From Lactifluus volemus (Eukaryota > Basidiomycota > Agaricomycetes > Russulales > Russulaceae), in contig WTXI01000492.1 of the NCBI GenBank assembly GCA_022376515.1, forward strand, positions 1 to 22,024: a stretch of 22,024 nucleotides of DNA. The letters are read 5' to 3'. Under the pieces are notes generated by a model. The model searched no databases, was not told the origin of the DNA, and was given only the letters and a program-made list of their open reading frames with translations. The position numbers and the translations under genes were made by a program. Shown here in pieces: positions 1-10,158 of this stretch. How positions within the stretch are numbered: position 1 is the first letter of the stretch; the number at the start of each line of letters is the position of its first letter.

Positions 1-3000
1 CATCAGCACCGTCGCGATAGACGCGGCTCAGGCGCTCCGTCCTTTATCCCCTACGGCAGTGCTGTCTACGGGAATCAACAGAGAGGGACGTCGCCAAATT
101 GGGTTATACATTACGTCTTCAGAGAATCGTGGAGAATGGGCACAAAGAACGCTGTGGAAATCATACAACAAGGAGAAAAGGGTCGCTGACGATGACCGAC
201 GCATTACATGCATGCTCCCATTGGAGCTCACGCACATTATCCTTGGGTACAGTATGTTATCTAAAACATTCCTTTACTTTGACACGTTGCTGATTACCAC
301 GCTGCAGGTGATGGAATGATCGGTCGGTCATCCTTCGCTGATCTCGTTCAGATAAAGTCGAATCTGGCACCCGAGACATGTCGGATATTCCATTGGATGG
401 CCCCATCGTGGGCTTACACATCATTCAAAACGACCAAACAGGGGAAAGGCTCATCGTTGGTGGTGCCGATGACGGGTCTGTGGCGATATGGTCGTTAGAG
501 TGAGACCAGTTTCAAGGAATATCTAACTGTCGCCTGATGGTCACCGCTCTAGACTGATGAAGACAGTGGCGAGGTGGATCCTGTTTACCTCGCCACTCCA
601 GCATGTCCTTTATCTGCGATACGACAAAGGCGGTCCATTGAAGGGATGCGTGCTTTGCATATCCGGAGATGGAACAATTGCCGTCATCGCTTTAGATGAT
701 TACCAACTGTGAGGCGTCTCCAGCCATGATCTCAGAATAACCACATTCAACGCCGTCAGCCTTTACATGGTTCCTGGTGCCCAGCGGCACTGTCTAGGGC
801 TTGTATCAGTGGAGACAACCTCCTTCTTTTGTATGCGGATGATCGGGCACGGATATGGGATGTCAAGACTCTGGAGTTCTGGCGGTCTATGAACATCGAG
901 AAGGCAAAAGAACTGCTAAGCCAGGGTGGCTGGACAGATCTGTCTGTCACTTTCTGCGCTACATGCAGTACCCAAGCTCAATTCCTTGAGCAGGTCACTT
1001 CACGATTTGCTTTCAGCGGGCAACACACAACCACGTTCTCGGTATCTACTCCTGACTCATGTATGTTCCTTCTCTCTTCTGATGCATTTAGAGAGCAAGG
1101 CTAATGCGGTAAAATGGAAGCCCCGACAATATTGGTGAATCTAGAATCGTTCCTGACCCGGGCGATATCCATCTCAAAATCTACAGCCGCTGATGAGACC
1201 AAGTCTCGTGGCGGACCGCTGGGGTTTTGCGCTCTCTTTTGCAGGTTCTTCTCACCCCCGGGCTTAATCCCGACATAGACACCATTTGCAGAGAACAACT
1301 GGGACTTCCGATGACGCAGCGTCTGTTGGGTTCCATAGGTATGCATTTGTATCGCCTTGAAACTCAAGCATACGCTCTGACTTCTGAGACTTAGTAAAGA
1401 TGCAAGCTCCCTGATTGTATCGGAGAGCTCACAGAGCTCCTGGTGCGTTTCAGGAGAAGTGTCTGCCTCCAGAGCGCTGGCCTTGGTAGCTTGTCTACGG
1501 GTTTTGACGCACTTCGAGAGTGAGTCCCTCGCGGACCCTAGGTCGCCGCCAATAAATTCCCCTCAGATACCGCAGAACACGTCAATACAGTCATCACTTT
1601 CTATGTTAAATCCTCTCCCATGCAGTGGGAAGAGCGTATGTGCCCCCTAGTCTGTCTTTTCTTGCCAAGTGGTGGTTCGATGTCTCCAGTATGGCGTACT
1701 ATAGTAATTTACTTTGATTGCGACTGACTTTGCTCCTGTTGTTTTCAGATGAGGTGCGGCTGGCAGCGAGGTTGCTTTTCGACGCCGGAGTAGATTCCCT
1801 AACGATGAGGAGAAAATTTCGCTGGTGGGACGGTGGCAACATTCTTGTAAGGCCCTAGCTATATGCCGCGCGTGGCTTTTGACAACCGACTTCGGGCAAC
1901 CAAATAGTACCCTTCTTACTCCCGGACCCGGAAAAAAAGTCACCCGCCGCCTCAAAAGCTTTGCTTCTCTGCGGATTTATTGCCGCTGGCCAACATGGTT
2001 TACTTTCTCCAAGGTGCCGTTCTTTTCCTCCGTGTTGAGGGTATTCTGATAGAACTTCTGCCATCGGAAGTGCTCTTAATATAATATCGAAATCCGTGAT
2101 GATGTGCCTTCACGAAAATGACGTGTCCTGCAAAGCATTGGCGATCGACCTTTGTTCCCGCGGGTTCAGTGTTTGGCAACACTATATCGACGCCATGGAG
2201 ATGCTACGATGTCTTTTCGGCCTTGCTACCAGCACAAAAAAGAGAGCATAACTGCTCAAAATATCGGGCCGCAAGCTCGACATGCGGTCCAACAAATTGT
2301 GTCCAGCAATACGGGGATATTCATGACCACGCTTTCGCTCGATATACTGCACCCGCAGAGTCTAGAGCATAGAAAGTCTGTGATGCAGCTTGTAGCTTTC
2401 CTCATTCGCAAAGTTTGTGGTGATAAAAATCTACATCACTGTTTCTCTTCGCTGATATTCGCCAAGAAACCTCTTGTCATCATCCTAATCTTCCCAAACT
2501 CGTGGAAGCGGTAGTGAAATCTTTGGACCCAAACTCTACATCGAACCGGGATGCCGTCCAAGACACAGCGACGGAGATTCTCGGACATGTGGTGAAAACG
2601 TATGCTCAACCAGTCTCACGCCGGAGAGCGAACTTGCTGATAGGTTTTACCTACGAAGTTTCCCCACAGTCGACTTCCACATGGCCAGCCAGCGCCTAGC
2701 CGTGGGTACGAGCGAGGGTGCAATTGTCATGTATGACCTAAAAACTGCTACGCGCCTGTACGTGTTGGAGTGTCACAAACAGGCGCTTGCGGCGTGCAGT
2801 TTCTCGCCCGATGGACGGCGGCTGGTGACGGTTTCCCTAGAAGAGGGTGCAGTCCTTGTCTGGAAAGTCGGCAGCAGCTTTTCAAGCTTCTTTTATCCCG
2901 GCCCCTCCTCGACAGGGACACGGGCGTTCTGAACCATTCAAGTCCCTCAACTTCAACGTTGGCGATGCGGGTAAGTTTACCTCCGGGTACGGCATCTTGG

Positions 3001-3138
3001 AAATCTGCTGACCAGCTCTCATGGCTGTCAGGTGTAATGACGCTCGAAGAATCTCTCGAAAATGTGCATTTCGAATGGACGGCTGAACGCAGCGTGCAGT
3101 TGAGGATTCGCGACGTTACGTTGACGTTTAGTACTTGA
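1..3138 (+). CDS. WD40 protein, WDR7/rabconnectin-3beta-like, 3' part, frame-disrupted
   Basis: The 5' end lies outside the window; TGA ends at 3138. Segments read in order: RITCMLPLEL (~207-236), GGADDGSVAIWSLE (~459-499), WILFTSPLQHVL (~571-606), LEFWRSM (~871-891), LTPGLNPDID (~1250-1279), VRLAARLLFDAGV (~1754-1792), LEHRKSVMQLVAFLIRK (~2362-2412), RLAVGTSEGAIVMYDL (~2693-2740) and CSFSPDGRRLVTVSLEE (~2796-2846). This order matches WDR7-family proteins, which in animals partner DMXL2 and V-ATPase; the fungal role is inferred. Canonical introns fit at 500-552, 1339-1394, 1520-1566, 1689-1748, 1847-1907, 2014-2052, 2413-2466, 2600-2658 and 2971-3031; most restore a sensible junction. Frameshifts sit near 370, 800, 1214, 1615, 1800, 2238 (A6 run), 2486 and 2900. 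Since splice sites and codons are otherwise conserved, this may be a working gene with indel errors rather than a true pseudogene. Family call fairly sure; exact orthology not. Confidence 0.78.
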
Positions 3139-3929
3139 GAGGCCTATTATGTTCATTCCATTGACTGTGTCATTTGACCGAATCAAGGCCCCCATTGATA
3201 ACATTATGTTGATCCCTTGGACGATGGAAGCCCTGGTGTGATGAAATGAGAAGGCCTACTTCCATTTTTTGCCGGACCTCGACCTCGATCGCCGCTCTTG
3301 CCGGTGACCAGTTGACCGACCAACCCAGATGCCGGTGATCAACCAGCATCGAGGGCTCAGTTCCTTCCGTTGAAGGAGCTCAATAGAGACTAGTTAAGCT
3401 GAGACTCTGATGGGTGTGAATGATTCCGTGGTCGTACGGTGGAAGACCGCAGATGAAACGATCACGGAATTGGTCGGACTGCACAAAAGTTTTCTGACTA
3501 GAGTAATGGTTTGAGTATGACTACGGAGAGAGGTTCAATTATCCTTGAGAAATGAAATGACGGAAAGTTCTACCACTCGTTTCTCGTGCGCGCGTTGCAC
3601 AGCGTGGTCGTTGAAAGCATCCCCACATGGAGAGCATTTCACTGCGCCGGTCAAACGTGAAGTCAATGTGTGAGGAAATCATCTGCCTTTTCTTACCTCG
3701 GCTTGACATGGAGATGTAATACAGATACAGTGACGGTAGATATTCAAGATGGCTGAGTTTTTCGGTTTGTGTATGCGCCAATGCCCAGGGTTTCCCACTG
3801 GGCTTGCCACACCTCTTCAGGTCTGGGGAAAGGTGACTTCTATTCCAAACGCCAATAGAGTTGGAAGTGCGGTCTTTTCTCGCGTTGGATGGGCATAAGT
3901 TCATGATTGCGTACTTACAAAACTTGAAT
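3139..3929. other. Intergenic stretch, no gene recognised
   Basis: This lies between the stop of the WD40 gene and the 3' end of the U6 gene, so the two converge. A 121-codon open frame on the minus strand (3539-3904) shows no domain, signal peptide or recognisable motif and looks like chance. I see no repeat or RNA fold in it. Confidence 0.5.
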
Positions 3930-3934
3930 AAAAA
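3930..3934 (-). terminator. RNA polymerase III terminator of U6
   Basis: The plus strand has five consecutive A, giving TTTTT on the U6 strand, 10 nt past the 3' hairpin. A shorter TTT lies just upstream of it. A T-run of this kind is the normal Pol III stop signal. Confidence 0.6.
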
Positions 3935-3995
3935 TAAATATTGAGACCCATAGGTCTACCACTCTGAAACAGCGTGTCATCCTTGTGCAGGGGCC

Positions 3996-4026
<31 letters not shown>

Positions 4027-4052
4027 TTCGTATGCATCCCCGAAGGGAGCAC
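3930..4052 (-). ncRNA. U6: U6 spliceosomal snRNA
   Basis: Read on the minus strand, the gene starts GTGCTCCCTTCGGGG, which folds as the U6 5' stem-loop with a UUCG tetraloop and one bulged U. It continues through GGAACGATACAGAGAAG, with the invariant ACAGAGA box that pairs with the 5' splice site, then ATTAGCATGGCCCCTGC with the catalytic AGC triad, and CAAGGATGACACGC, the end of the internal stem-loop. The core matches the universal U6 consensus and has no intron, although some basidiomycete U6 genes have one. After the core, a 5-bp hairpin (AGACC/GGTCT, 3944-3957) precedes a T5 run, so the transcript would be about 120 nt, longer than the usual ~100-107. U6 pairs with U4 and then U2 in the spliceosome catalytic centre. 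The 5' end is set by homology; the 3' end is inferred from the T run. Confidence 0.93.
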
Positions 4053-4605
4053 TAATAGATAGGCGGCTTACCGAGACGTGGCTAGAAATATTAGTTTTGT
4101 TTGGGTCACGGGTGTACCATCACGTGAATGATAAGTCCACCTGGACGTCAATGCATCAATACCGGGATGTGTATGATAGAATACCGTACACAGCCGATTC
4201 CGACAAATTTATATATAATGCTTGCATCCAAGACCGTATTCAAGACCGAAAAAAGGGCGAGGAAGAGGATGGTTGAACTAAGTTACAATCAGCGTCTCGT
4301 ATCTCGCGTCTCGCTTCGAGATATGAAGTGATAAGTTATATCTTCATCTGAAAAGTACTTGGTAAACGATACTTTTACGTCAAAGCGAGGTCGAATAACG
4401 GTACGGTATTGGTGATCGTTCTCCGTAAATCACAAGACAACTTACGTGTGCCGTAATACTCGCTACCCCATTACCCCTGCCAAACGTGTTTGATGATTCA
4501 AAGTTTCAGCGCGTTCTCAGCCTGTTTTCTTCTTCTTAGCCTCTAATTTATGAGGCCACGATTCTAACGTCTCCATATTCGGTAAAGTCGTCCGAATGAA
4601 GCGCA
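4053..4605. other. Intergenic stretch upstream of U6
   Basis: Apart from the candidate U6 TATA element, I see no coding region, repeat or RNA gene. The short plus-strand ORFs here run through the antisense of U6 and are chance frames. Confidence 0.5.
4087..4094 (-). promoter_or_regulatory. Candidate TATA element of U6
   Basis: On the minus strand TAATATTT lies about 35-42 nt upstream of the U6 5' end. Type 3-like Pol III snRNA promoters usually carry a TATA element near -30. The match is AT-rich but not a strong consensus, so this is a positional guess. Confidence 0.3.
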
Positions 4606-4770
4606 ATGTCGGTCAAGTGTGCCATCAAGTCTAGCGCCAAGCCGGGATCCCTCTTCTTTAACAACTTCACTACTGTATTGAACCCCGTCCCCACTCGGAC
4701 GCCTGTCTCCGCCACCTCCACCGCGCCAGATGGTGCTCCAGTTGTAGATCCCCGGGAACGCGGACTTTAG
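4606..4770 (+). CDS. Small ORF, 54 aa, unknown
   Basis: An ATG at 4606 opens a 54-codon frame ending TAG at 4770 (MSVKCAIKSSAK... ending ...DPRERGL). It has a basic N-terminus, a short hydrophobic FF patch and a Pro/Thr/Ser-rich C-terminal half. An in-frame stop lies just upstream of the ATG. The stop codon abuts GTGCGT at 4771, a good 5' splice donor, so this may be the first exon of a spliced gene whose last codon is misread. No family recognised; it may be non-coding. Confidence 0.25.
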   Translation: MSVKCAIKSSAKPGSLFFNNFTTVLNPVPTRTPVSATSTAPDGAPVVDPRERGL

Positions 4771-5400
4771 GTGCGTCCCACTTTTTTATTTTTTATTTTT
4801 TTTGAATTGGTGTTTATTGTCCCCGCATAAAAGCGACAAGACTGTAGTCTACGATACATGGTCGAACAAAGGGACCCCACATTTTTTCCGTCTCTCAACT
4901 CGATGACAGTAGCTTCTTCCTCGCATGAGCCCACCCGTTCCACGCCCACTTCAGAGCGTGGGCAGCTATTCTACCTCACTCTCGTACTCTTTCAACTCTG
5001 CCAGTGATGGCTTGGCGCTGCGTGCCGAGAACACAAGGACGGATAGGGGGAGGGCAATGACTCTAGACGACCAGCAGATCGAGCCTGGTGCGTGCTTGCA
5101 TCCAGATTCCTGTTTGTGATGGCTCACAATGGTATACACATAGATACGCGGTCTTGGTCATTTCGCTATCGGGTTATGCCTCTTATCGCGCCTTTCAAAT
5201 ACATCTCCTTTACCGTCTGCGTTGTCGTCTCCACCCTCACTATCGTGAGCTTGTTTTTTTTATTTCCATCTTATCTGCATTATATGCGCGTGTTATCCCT
5301 TTTCACCGCCCGCTGGCCTATCTGCTCTTCAACACCATTATACCGCCTGGTCTCGTTCACTCGATCGTGGGCAATCCAGGACCGATTTAGCTATCAAGCC
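4771..5400 (+). repeat. Duplicated unit, copy A
   Basis: This aligns by eye with 6739-7375 over its whole length. Shared blocks are GTGCGTCCC plus a long T-rich run at the start, AGCTTC-TCCT-GCATG, CAGAGCGTGGGC-GCT-TTCTACCTC, TCTCGTACTCTT, ATTTCGCTATCGGG, ATACATCTCCTTTA and CGCTGGCCTA near the end. Identity is high in the blocks and poor between them, so the duplication is old. GT...AG intron-like borders sit at equivalent positions in both copies (5088-5143 here). No terminal inverted repeats or target duplication were found. Confidence 0.7.
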
Positions 5401-5430
5401 ATCCATCAGCCTCAGTGTGAAGCTTTCTGA
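4925..5430 (+). CDS. Candidate two-exon small membrane protein, unknown
   Basis: Exon 4925-5087 and exon 5144-5430, joined across a 56-nt GT-AG intron, give one open frame of 149 codons plus stop. The N-terminal part is polar (SVGSYSTSLSYSF, then LTLDDQQIEP with a T/L variant at its start). The second exon begins TRSWSFRYRVMPLIAPF and then has a clearly hydrophobic stretch of about 30 residues (ISFTVCVVVSTLTIVSLFFL and on) that could form one or two membrane segments. The equivalent region of copy B (intron 7084-7144) is frameshifted relative to this one by 2 nt just after the acceptor and does not give the same protein. I recognise no family. It may be a real small gene with a decayed paralogue, or a chance frame in an old repeat. 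Confidence 0.3.
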
Positions 5431-6738
5431 TCTCTGAGAGACCTGCATCTGTTGGATTACGAAGTCGAGCTTCCCTTAAAATTTCGCATATCCTATTCTC
5501 CTTTACACGAGGGTGCCATGCTACGCTAGACTTTACACTTTACTGTAAGTTGCAAGTTTGATATGGACCGTGATGGGGCAACCCTAGCAGTACCGAAACA
5601 TCGCTTGAAGGCGGTTTCTTGCGTACCTTACATACGAGTAACAATTCCCCCAGCTCCTCTTTGCTCGATGTCTGTGATACTGGATTGATAGCTGACCTGA
5701 ATTCGCTTTCACTAATGCTTAATCTCTTCCACATTTCAATGCCTAAGTAGTTACATCACTATTTCAAACAAGTCCGAGTCATATTTTTCGATCAGCTCGT
5801 CTTGCAAACGTGAGGGAACTTCAGGCTGATGTCGTGAATTGGCACTGGACATGGCTTATATTTTTTTTGAGATGCTTGAACCATTTCTGTGTGGGAGTGC
5901 CTGGCCAAGGAACGTATCAATGGTGTGTGTTGTTTGCCCCCAAGAAGCGCCTTGGCGAAACGTGGGCAGGGTGCAGGGTTGCCTCTATCCCATACTATAC
6001 TCTTCTATATTTCAATAGCTAGAACATCCCAAGATGATCCCAAATCCGTACGTCAGAGTCTCTCAAACTTATGTCTTCGCTGTTAATCGTTACCTCAGAC
6101 CAGTTTCTCAAACCGCTGGAGTAGGGTCCATCAGTCGCGGGCTCAGGTCAGCGAGAGTTGAGTCATTGGGTTTATTGTACTGTCCAGTTTTACAAAGTGA
6201 GAGCCTTTACTTTTTAGTGATGGACGGGTTAAGCTCTTATGTGGCGTGTATGAGATGGGTTCTTCGAACCAAAAATGCAACGAACCTAACCAAAGCTACC
6301 TGGGAAGATGCCCTAGGAAAACGGCTTTAGGGCTTACATCTTGACTAAATAACTAGAGACAAAGCCTTCTATTGGAAGAGAAGCTGACAGTCAGAAATAA
6401 CACCCTGATCAGACATCTTGAAAGTACAGTAGTAAAAAGCGGAAGTCCCGCCAACTGAGTCCCACACTACCCCATGCCAGGCCTCGTTCGAGTCCCCCCG
6501 GCGGGCCCGGCTGACCATTTGCCCCCAGGACGTGCTCAGGCTTTTGCTGATCACCTCTCTTAGTTCCCGTTTGTCCTCTTTCTCCCTCGTTTCTTCCGTC
6601 ACCACTGCCTCATATTGTGATCCGCTGTAGACCCCTGTGTTCTCGCCTGACGATCGCCAAGGGAAAGTGCAAGGCCCGAGAACACGGGGGGCGAGCTTAC
6701 CCCTTCCGGTTCTAAAAAGGTTACGTTCGCTGTAATAG
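5431..6738. other. Spacer between repeat copies, no gene recognised
   Basis: Several 60-130-codon open frames exist on both strands (for example 5810-6022, 6034-6330 and 6369-6764 minus). None shows a domain or motif, and they overlap in competing frames. Codon use looks random. The stretch just before copy B (around 6680-6738) has CCCGAGAACACGG, resembling CCCGGGAACGCGG before copy A, so the duplication may extend some way upstream. Confidence 0.45.
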
Positions 6739-7375
6739 GTGCGTCCCCACCTTTTTTTTTTCATTCTCTACTCACTAGGTTCCAATTATGCCATTGCTTG
6801 CCTGTGGTGAAAATAGCTTCATCCTTGCATGGATTAACCCCTTCCATGCCCTCTTCTCTCTCGCGTCATTTCTCATTGGGCCCGCGCGCCAATATCCACA
6901 GGCACAGGCCTAGGGCCATCGGACAATGGTAGTTCATCAGAGCGTGGGCTGCTGTTCTACCTCGCTCTCGTACTCTTCTAGCCGTGGTGGCTTGACACTG
7001 CGTGCTGCGAACACAGGTCCATGTGGAGGACCGATACCGCACGGGGAGGGAGGTGGCTCTGGACGACCGGCAGTTCGGGCTTGGTGCTGCTTGCGTTCAG
7101 ATTCATTTTTTGTTCAGAAAGGTTCACCCAATGGGTGTATATAGAGATGCGCAGTCTTGGTGATTTCGCTATCGGGGAATTTCTCTAATCTTACTGCTCT
7201 GATACATCTCCTTTATCTTCTGTGTTATCATTACCACCCTCAGGACTGTGAACTTATTTTTTATTGCTACATTATCCACATTTTTCGCGTGTCTTATTTT
7301 TGTCTCCGTCCGCTGGCCTACTCGCCTACATCAATCATTTTCTTAGCCCATTGTCATCACTCGTTCGTATGTTAA
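6739..7375 (+). repeat. Duplicated unit, copy B
   Basis: Counterpart of 4771-5400. It begins GTGCGTCCCCACC followed by a T-run and CTCACTAG, and carries the second intron-like segment at 7084-7144 (GTGCTGCTTGCG ... TATATAG, 61 nt). The frame after that acceptor reads LVISLSG and a hydrophobic stretch, as one frame of copy A does, but the frame that is open across the junction in copy A hits a stop here. I therefore read copy B as the more decayed paralogue. Confidence 0.65.
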
Positions 7376-7586
7376 CCCTCCCCGTCTCCTGCTGCCCAAA
7401 CCCCATACCACACGACTACGCAACCAACAAACATTATTCTGCCCTGTCTCGTATAGGGGAATTTCTTTCCTTCAACTCACTTCACCTTCACTTGACCGTT
7501 GGAATGGGGATAAAGAGACAGGCGGGGCAAGAGGCGCAAAGCGAAGGCGAGGCGAGAGAGCATGTAGCTAGACCACTGATGTAAGC
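7376..7586. other. Spacer before the oldest retroelement
   Basis: No gene seen. A pyrimidine-rich stretch gives way near 7500 to a G/A-rich one (GGCGGGGCAAGAGGCG). The 5' boundary of the Ty3-like element that follows must lie here or further left, but I could not find an LTR end or primer binding site. Confidence 0.4.
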
Positions 7587-7874
7587 ATGAGAACAAGGTT
7601 CTTGACCCGAAACTTCACCGAGAGTGGCAGAACACGCCCTTCCAACGTGGTGACGAGAGCGAGACTCAACCCACGAGGCCGGAGAAGACATAAGTACAAG
7701 ACCAGCACACGTAAAGTGAAGAATGACACCCCAACTCGCATCCTCCCACCCAGAGCGGCGAAAGCCAAAACCAAACCAAGCACGCTCATCACACCCCCAC
7801 CAGACAAAAACATCAGTAACACCCCAGTAGAAACAAGCAGAAGTTCCAGCCCAGACGTAGACGAGCTTTTGTGA
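7587..7874 (+). CDS. Basic leader ORF of the oldest retroelement
   Basis: A 95-codon open frame, very rich in Arg, Lys, Thr and Pro (for example NPRGRRRHKYKTSTRKVK), ending in an acidic tail SSSPDVDELL. It has no catalytic motif, signal peptide or membrane segment. It lies 230 nt upstream of the Gag ATG and has the composition of a disordered nucleic-acid-binding region. It is probably the disordered N-terminal part of the Gag polyprotein separated by frame breaks: 7880-8100 is also Pro/Ser/Thr-rich in mixed frames. It could instead be non-coding leader. Confidence 0.4.
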   Translation: MRTRFLTRNFTESGRTRPSNVVTRARLNPRGRRRHKYKTSTRKVKNDTPTRILPPRAAKAKTKPSTLITPPPDKNISNTPVETSRSSSPDVDELL

Positions 7875-8103
7875 GAAACACACCGACGGACGAAGCGTCG
7901 ATGTCAGCCTTCCTCGAGCATACTCTCATCCCCAGCGCCGCACACAGCACCCCTCACACCCCTAGGACCTAGTCCACTCGGCTTGAGCGACGAAACCCAC
8001 GATACCCCCGACGTAGATCAAAGGGTCCAGTGGCCAACGCTGCCAGCATTACCGTCAGGCCCACCTCAAGCAGCCCACAGCCGCACCACCCGTACCCAGA
8101 CCA

Positions 8104-9186
8104 ATGGCCACACCAGGGGGCGTAGAAGCGTTCGGCGGGCGGCCGGAACAGAACCCAAAGAAGTTCCTCCAGGACCTACAGTACCAGATGGCCTTGAGCG
8201 GCATCGTGACAGCCAGAGCCAAAGTGGACTTCATTCTATTGCGCCTAGAGGTCGATTCCCCAGCGGAAGAATGGTACCTGGCATTAGATCCGGCTATTAG
8301 GCAAGACTGGGACCAGCTAGAACCCCAGTTCACAGCCCAGTGGAACCAGCAGCAGCCGCTAGCCCGGACAGACGCAGAAAAGACAGAGGAGCTACTCAAC
8401 CACAAGTTAGAACCAGAGCAAGTCGGGACCACAGTCATGTACTTAGGCAGAATGCACACGCACACATTGCCTGGGCCGATGGAATCTTGCTTAAAGCGCG
8501 GGCATGCGGGCTCGAGAACAGGATGGAGTACACCCACCAGGTGTTGGCGGAGCTGCCGGGCTCGGTGAGAGGCAGCATGAACAAGAACTACACGGACTGG
8601 ACTACGTTTGTCCGCAACATGAAGGCCATCGACGTAGACCACATGAAGGAGCAGGCACGCTCAGAGGCGATCATCCGAGAGCTGAACACCAAAGTCGAGA
8701 GGCTGACCTTGCAGGCAGAACGACAGCCACCGAGCTACAGGGTCGTACAACAGACGATGGCACTCAGGCCAGCGGGAAGCACCACCACCGTGCCGCCAAC
8801 AACACAGCACAGCAGCCCATACACGAGAAGCCCATCGAGAAGCCCGCAGCCGAGAGCCCCACCCACAGACGCCGAGAGAGCGGACTTGCGACAGCGCCTC
8901 CTCACATACCCACATCAGCAGGACACGGACGCAGGCCAAGCGGCCTATAGGCGCCAGATAGCCCAGTGGTCGGCGACTAGAGGCGGAAACGATGTGGTAA
9001 CACACATGACGCCCGTACCGCTCAGACCGGGAACTGCAGCAGTATGCAGCAATGAGTGCTACCGCTGCGGCACCCATGGACATAGGGGCGCCCAGTGCCC
9101 GGTACCAAGTGGCCACGCTAACCGCCTGACGCAGGAAGAATCGAAGTGGCGCTCGATCTGTGCTTACATGCTCAGCCAGTCCAACA
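8104..9186 (+). pseudogene. gag: Gag polyprotein of the oldest retroelement, frameshifted and interrupted
   Basis: From ATG 8104 the frame gives a capsid-like region (NPKKFLQDLQYQMAL, FILLRLEVDSPAEEWYLAL, WDQLEPQFTAQW) resembling the retrotransposon Gag fold. A one-base shift near 8460 moves the reading to the frame starting before 8340, which continues with GLENRMEYTHQVLAELPG, a Lys/Glu helix and a Pro/Ser/Thr linker. It ends with the zinc knuckle CYRCGTHGHRGAQC at 9057-9098 (CX2CX4HX4C), which binds the RNA genome. The frame then runs into the transposon at 9187. It resumes at 16072 as QVYLVDTE if the insert and one CA are removed. No longer functional as it stands. Confidence 0.75.
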
Positions 9187-9212
9187 CATCAGGAAAACGT
9201 CATATTTGCTTA
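9187..9212 (+). repeat. Left terminal inverted repeat
   Basis: CATCAGGAAAACGT (9187-9200) is identical to the reverse complement of 16056-16069. The next 12 nt, ending TTGCTTA, match with three mismatches. This marks the left end of the TIR element. Confidence 0.8.
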
Positions 9213-9291
9213 TGCTAATTAATGGTGCTTACTTTGCTTAATGGTCTTAATTACGGTCTTCTGCTTAATAAAAAATTTCTGTTTTTTTGGT

Positions 9292-9300
9292 TTAAGCACA
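9292..9300. repeat. TTAAGCACA flanking the Ngaro (left)
   Basis: The nine bases touching the left end of the Ngaro are repeated exactly at 14659-14667, touching the right end. They may be a target-site duplication or two copies of the host element's subterminal motif. Confidence 0.6.
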
Positions 9301-9444
9301 CTAATTGGCCCTACCTGTTGACGCGGAGACTTGCTGAGCGGAGAGAGAAAAGGCCCGGACGGAGGCGAACAGCCCCCTGGAAACAATAAAATTACAGGTG
9401 GCCGAGAGTTGTGGAAACGTGGCCGGAACGTGACACAGACCGTA
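9301..9444 (-). repeat. Ngaro split direct repeat B2
   Basis: Starts CTAATTGGCCCTACCTG on the plus strand and matches B1 (9954-10095) with two transitions and two 1-nt indels. It forms the outer end of the element at the 3' side of its coding strand. A 104-nt segment (9445-9548) separates it from A2 and has no clear second copy. Confidence 0.85.
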
Positions 9445-9548
9445 GAGAGTAATACAGGGGAGGCACGTAGTGTTACATAAGAAGGAAACGCGGAGCGCAA
9501 ACGAGAAGAGACACAAAGAAAGGAAGACGGGGAAACGGGGATGGTGGG

Positions 9549-9953
9549 TAAGTGAAAATGAGGAGTGGGTGACTGCTAAAGATGAACAGCAAAATTAAAA
9601 GAACAGAAAGAAGGAGGTCACGAAGTAAACTGACCTGATGAGGTGCGAGTTGGGGACAAGGAGAAAGCCCTAAGTGAAGGTCAACCCGCACCTTATCAGA
9701 GAGGAGGATCCGACAAGTTCTAGGCTTCTGTGGCTCCACCACCGCCTGGACCTTGACTCCTATCTGAAGACCGCGGACTCCGTGAGAACGCGGGCCGCCC
9801 CTATGGTGCTGCTGAGTGAGACAGCAAACGGGGTGGTGAAGGCACCTACCGAGCGAGGTGAAAAAGTGAAAGTGTGCGACACATAGGATGAGGCAGAGCA
9901 GTCACCCATCGTAGGTGGGCCAATTAGACTTATGTAAACAAGTTTAAAGTCGA
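9549..9953 (-). repeat. Ngaro split direct repeat A2
   Basis: Matches A1 (14250-14658) over 405 nt. The copies differ by five clear transitions, all at CpG sites, plus a combined indel/CpG site, and by 1-nt changes in A, G or C runs. It abuts B1 with no spacer at GTCGA/CTAATT, the inferred circle junction. Confidence 0.88.
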
Positions 9954-10095
9954 CTAATTGGCCCTACCTGTTGACGCGGAGACTTGCTGAGCGGAGAGAG
10001 AAAAGGCCCAGACGGAGGCGAACAGCCCCTGGAAACAATAAAATTACAGGTGCCGAGAGTCGTGGAAACGTGGCCGGAACGTGACACAGACCGTA
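9954..10095 (-). repeat. Ngaro split direct repeat B1
   Basis: Second copy of B, just downstream of the recombinase gene on the coding strand. It is identical to B2 except for two CpG transitions and two homopolymer length changes. Similarity ends at ACCGTA. Confidence 0.88.
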
Positions 10096-10158
10096 AGAAG
10101 AAAAGGTAATAGAGAGGAGGAGGAAGGGAGGCAGGTGGTGAAAAAAGAAGGGAAAGTG

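Noticed and set aside
3539..3904. 121-codon minus-strand ORF between the WD40 gene and U6
   Set aside because: No motif, ordinary composition and no supporting splice or context signal.
3974..4276. 100-codon plus-strand ORF
   Set aside because: Its first part is antisense to the U6 snRNA core and it has no protein features.
6486..6495. GTTCGAGTCC, a tRNA B-box/T-loop look-alike
   Set aside because: The flanking bases do not form a T stem, and no acceptor stem, D arm or anticodon arm can be built upstream.
4771..7375. Units A and B as LTRs of one retroelement
   Set aside because: No TG...CA ends, no primer site or coding region between them, and internal intron-like borders fit a gene or transcript duplication better.
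9301..10095. Tandem B-A-B repeats as LTRs
   Set aside because: The direct repeats are split (A1 alone at the far end, B1-A2-B2 here) and the element encodes a tyrosine recombinase, not an integrase.
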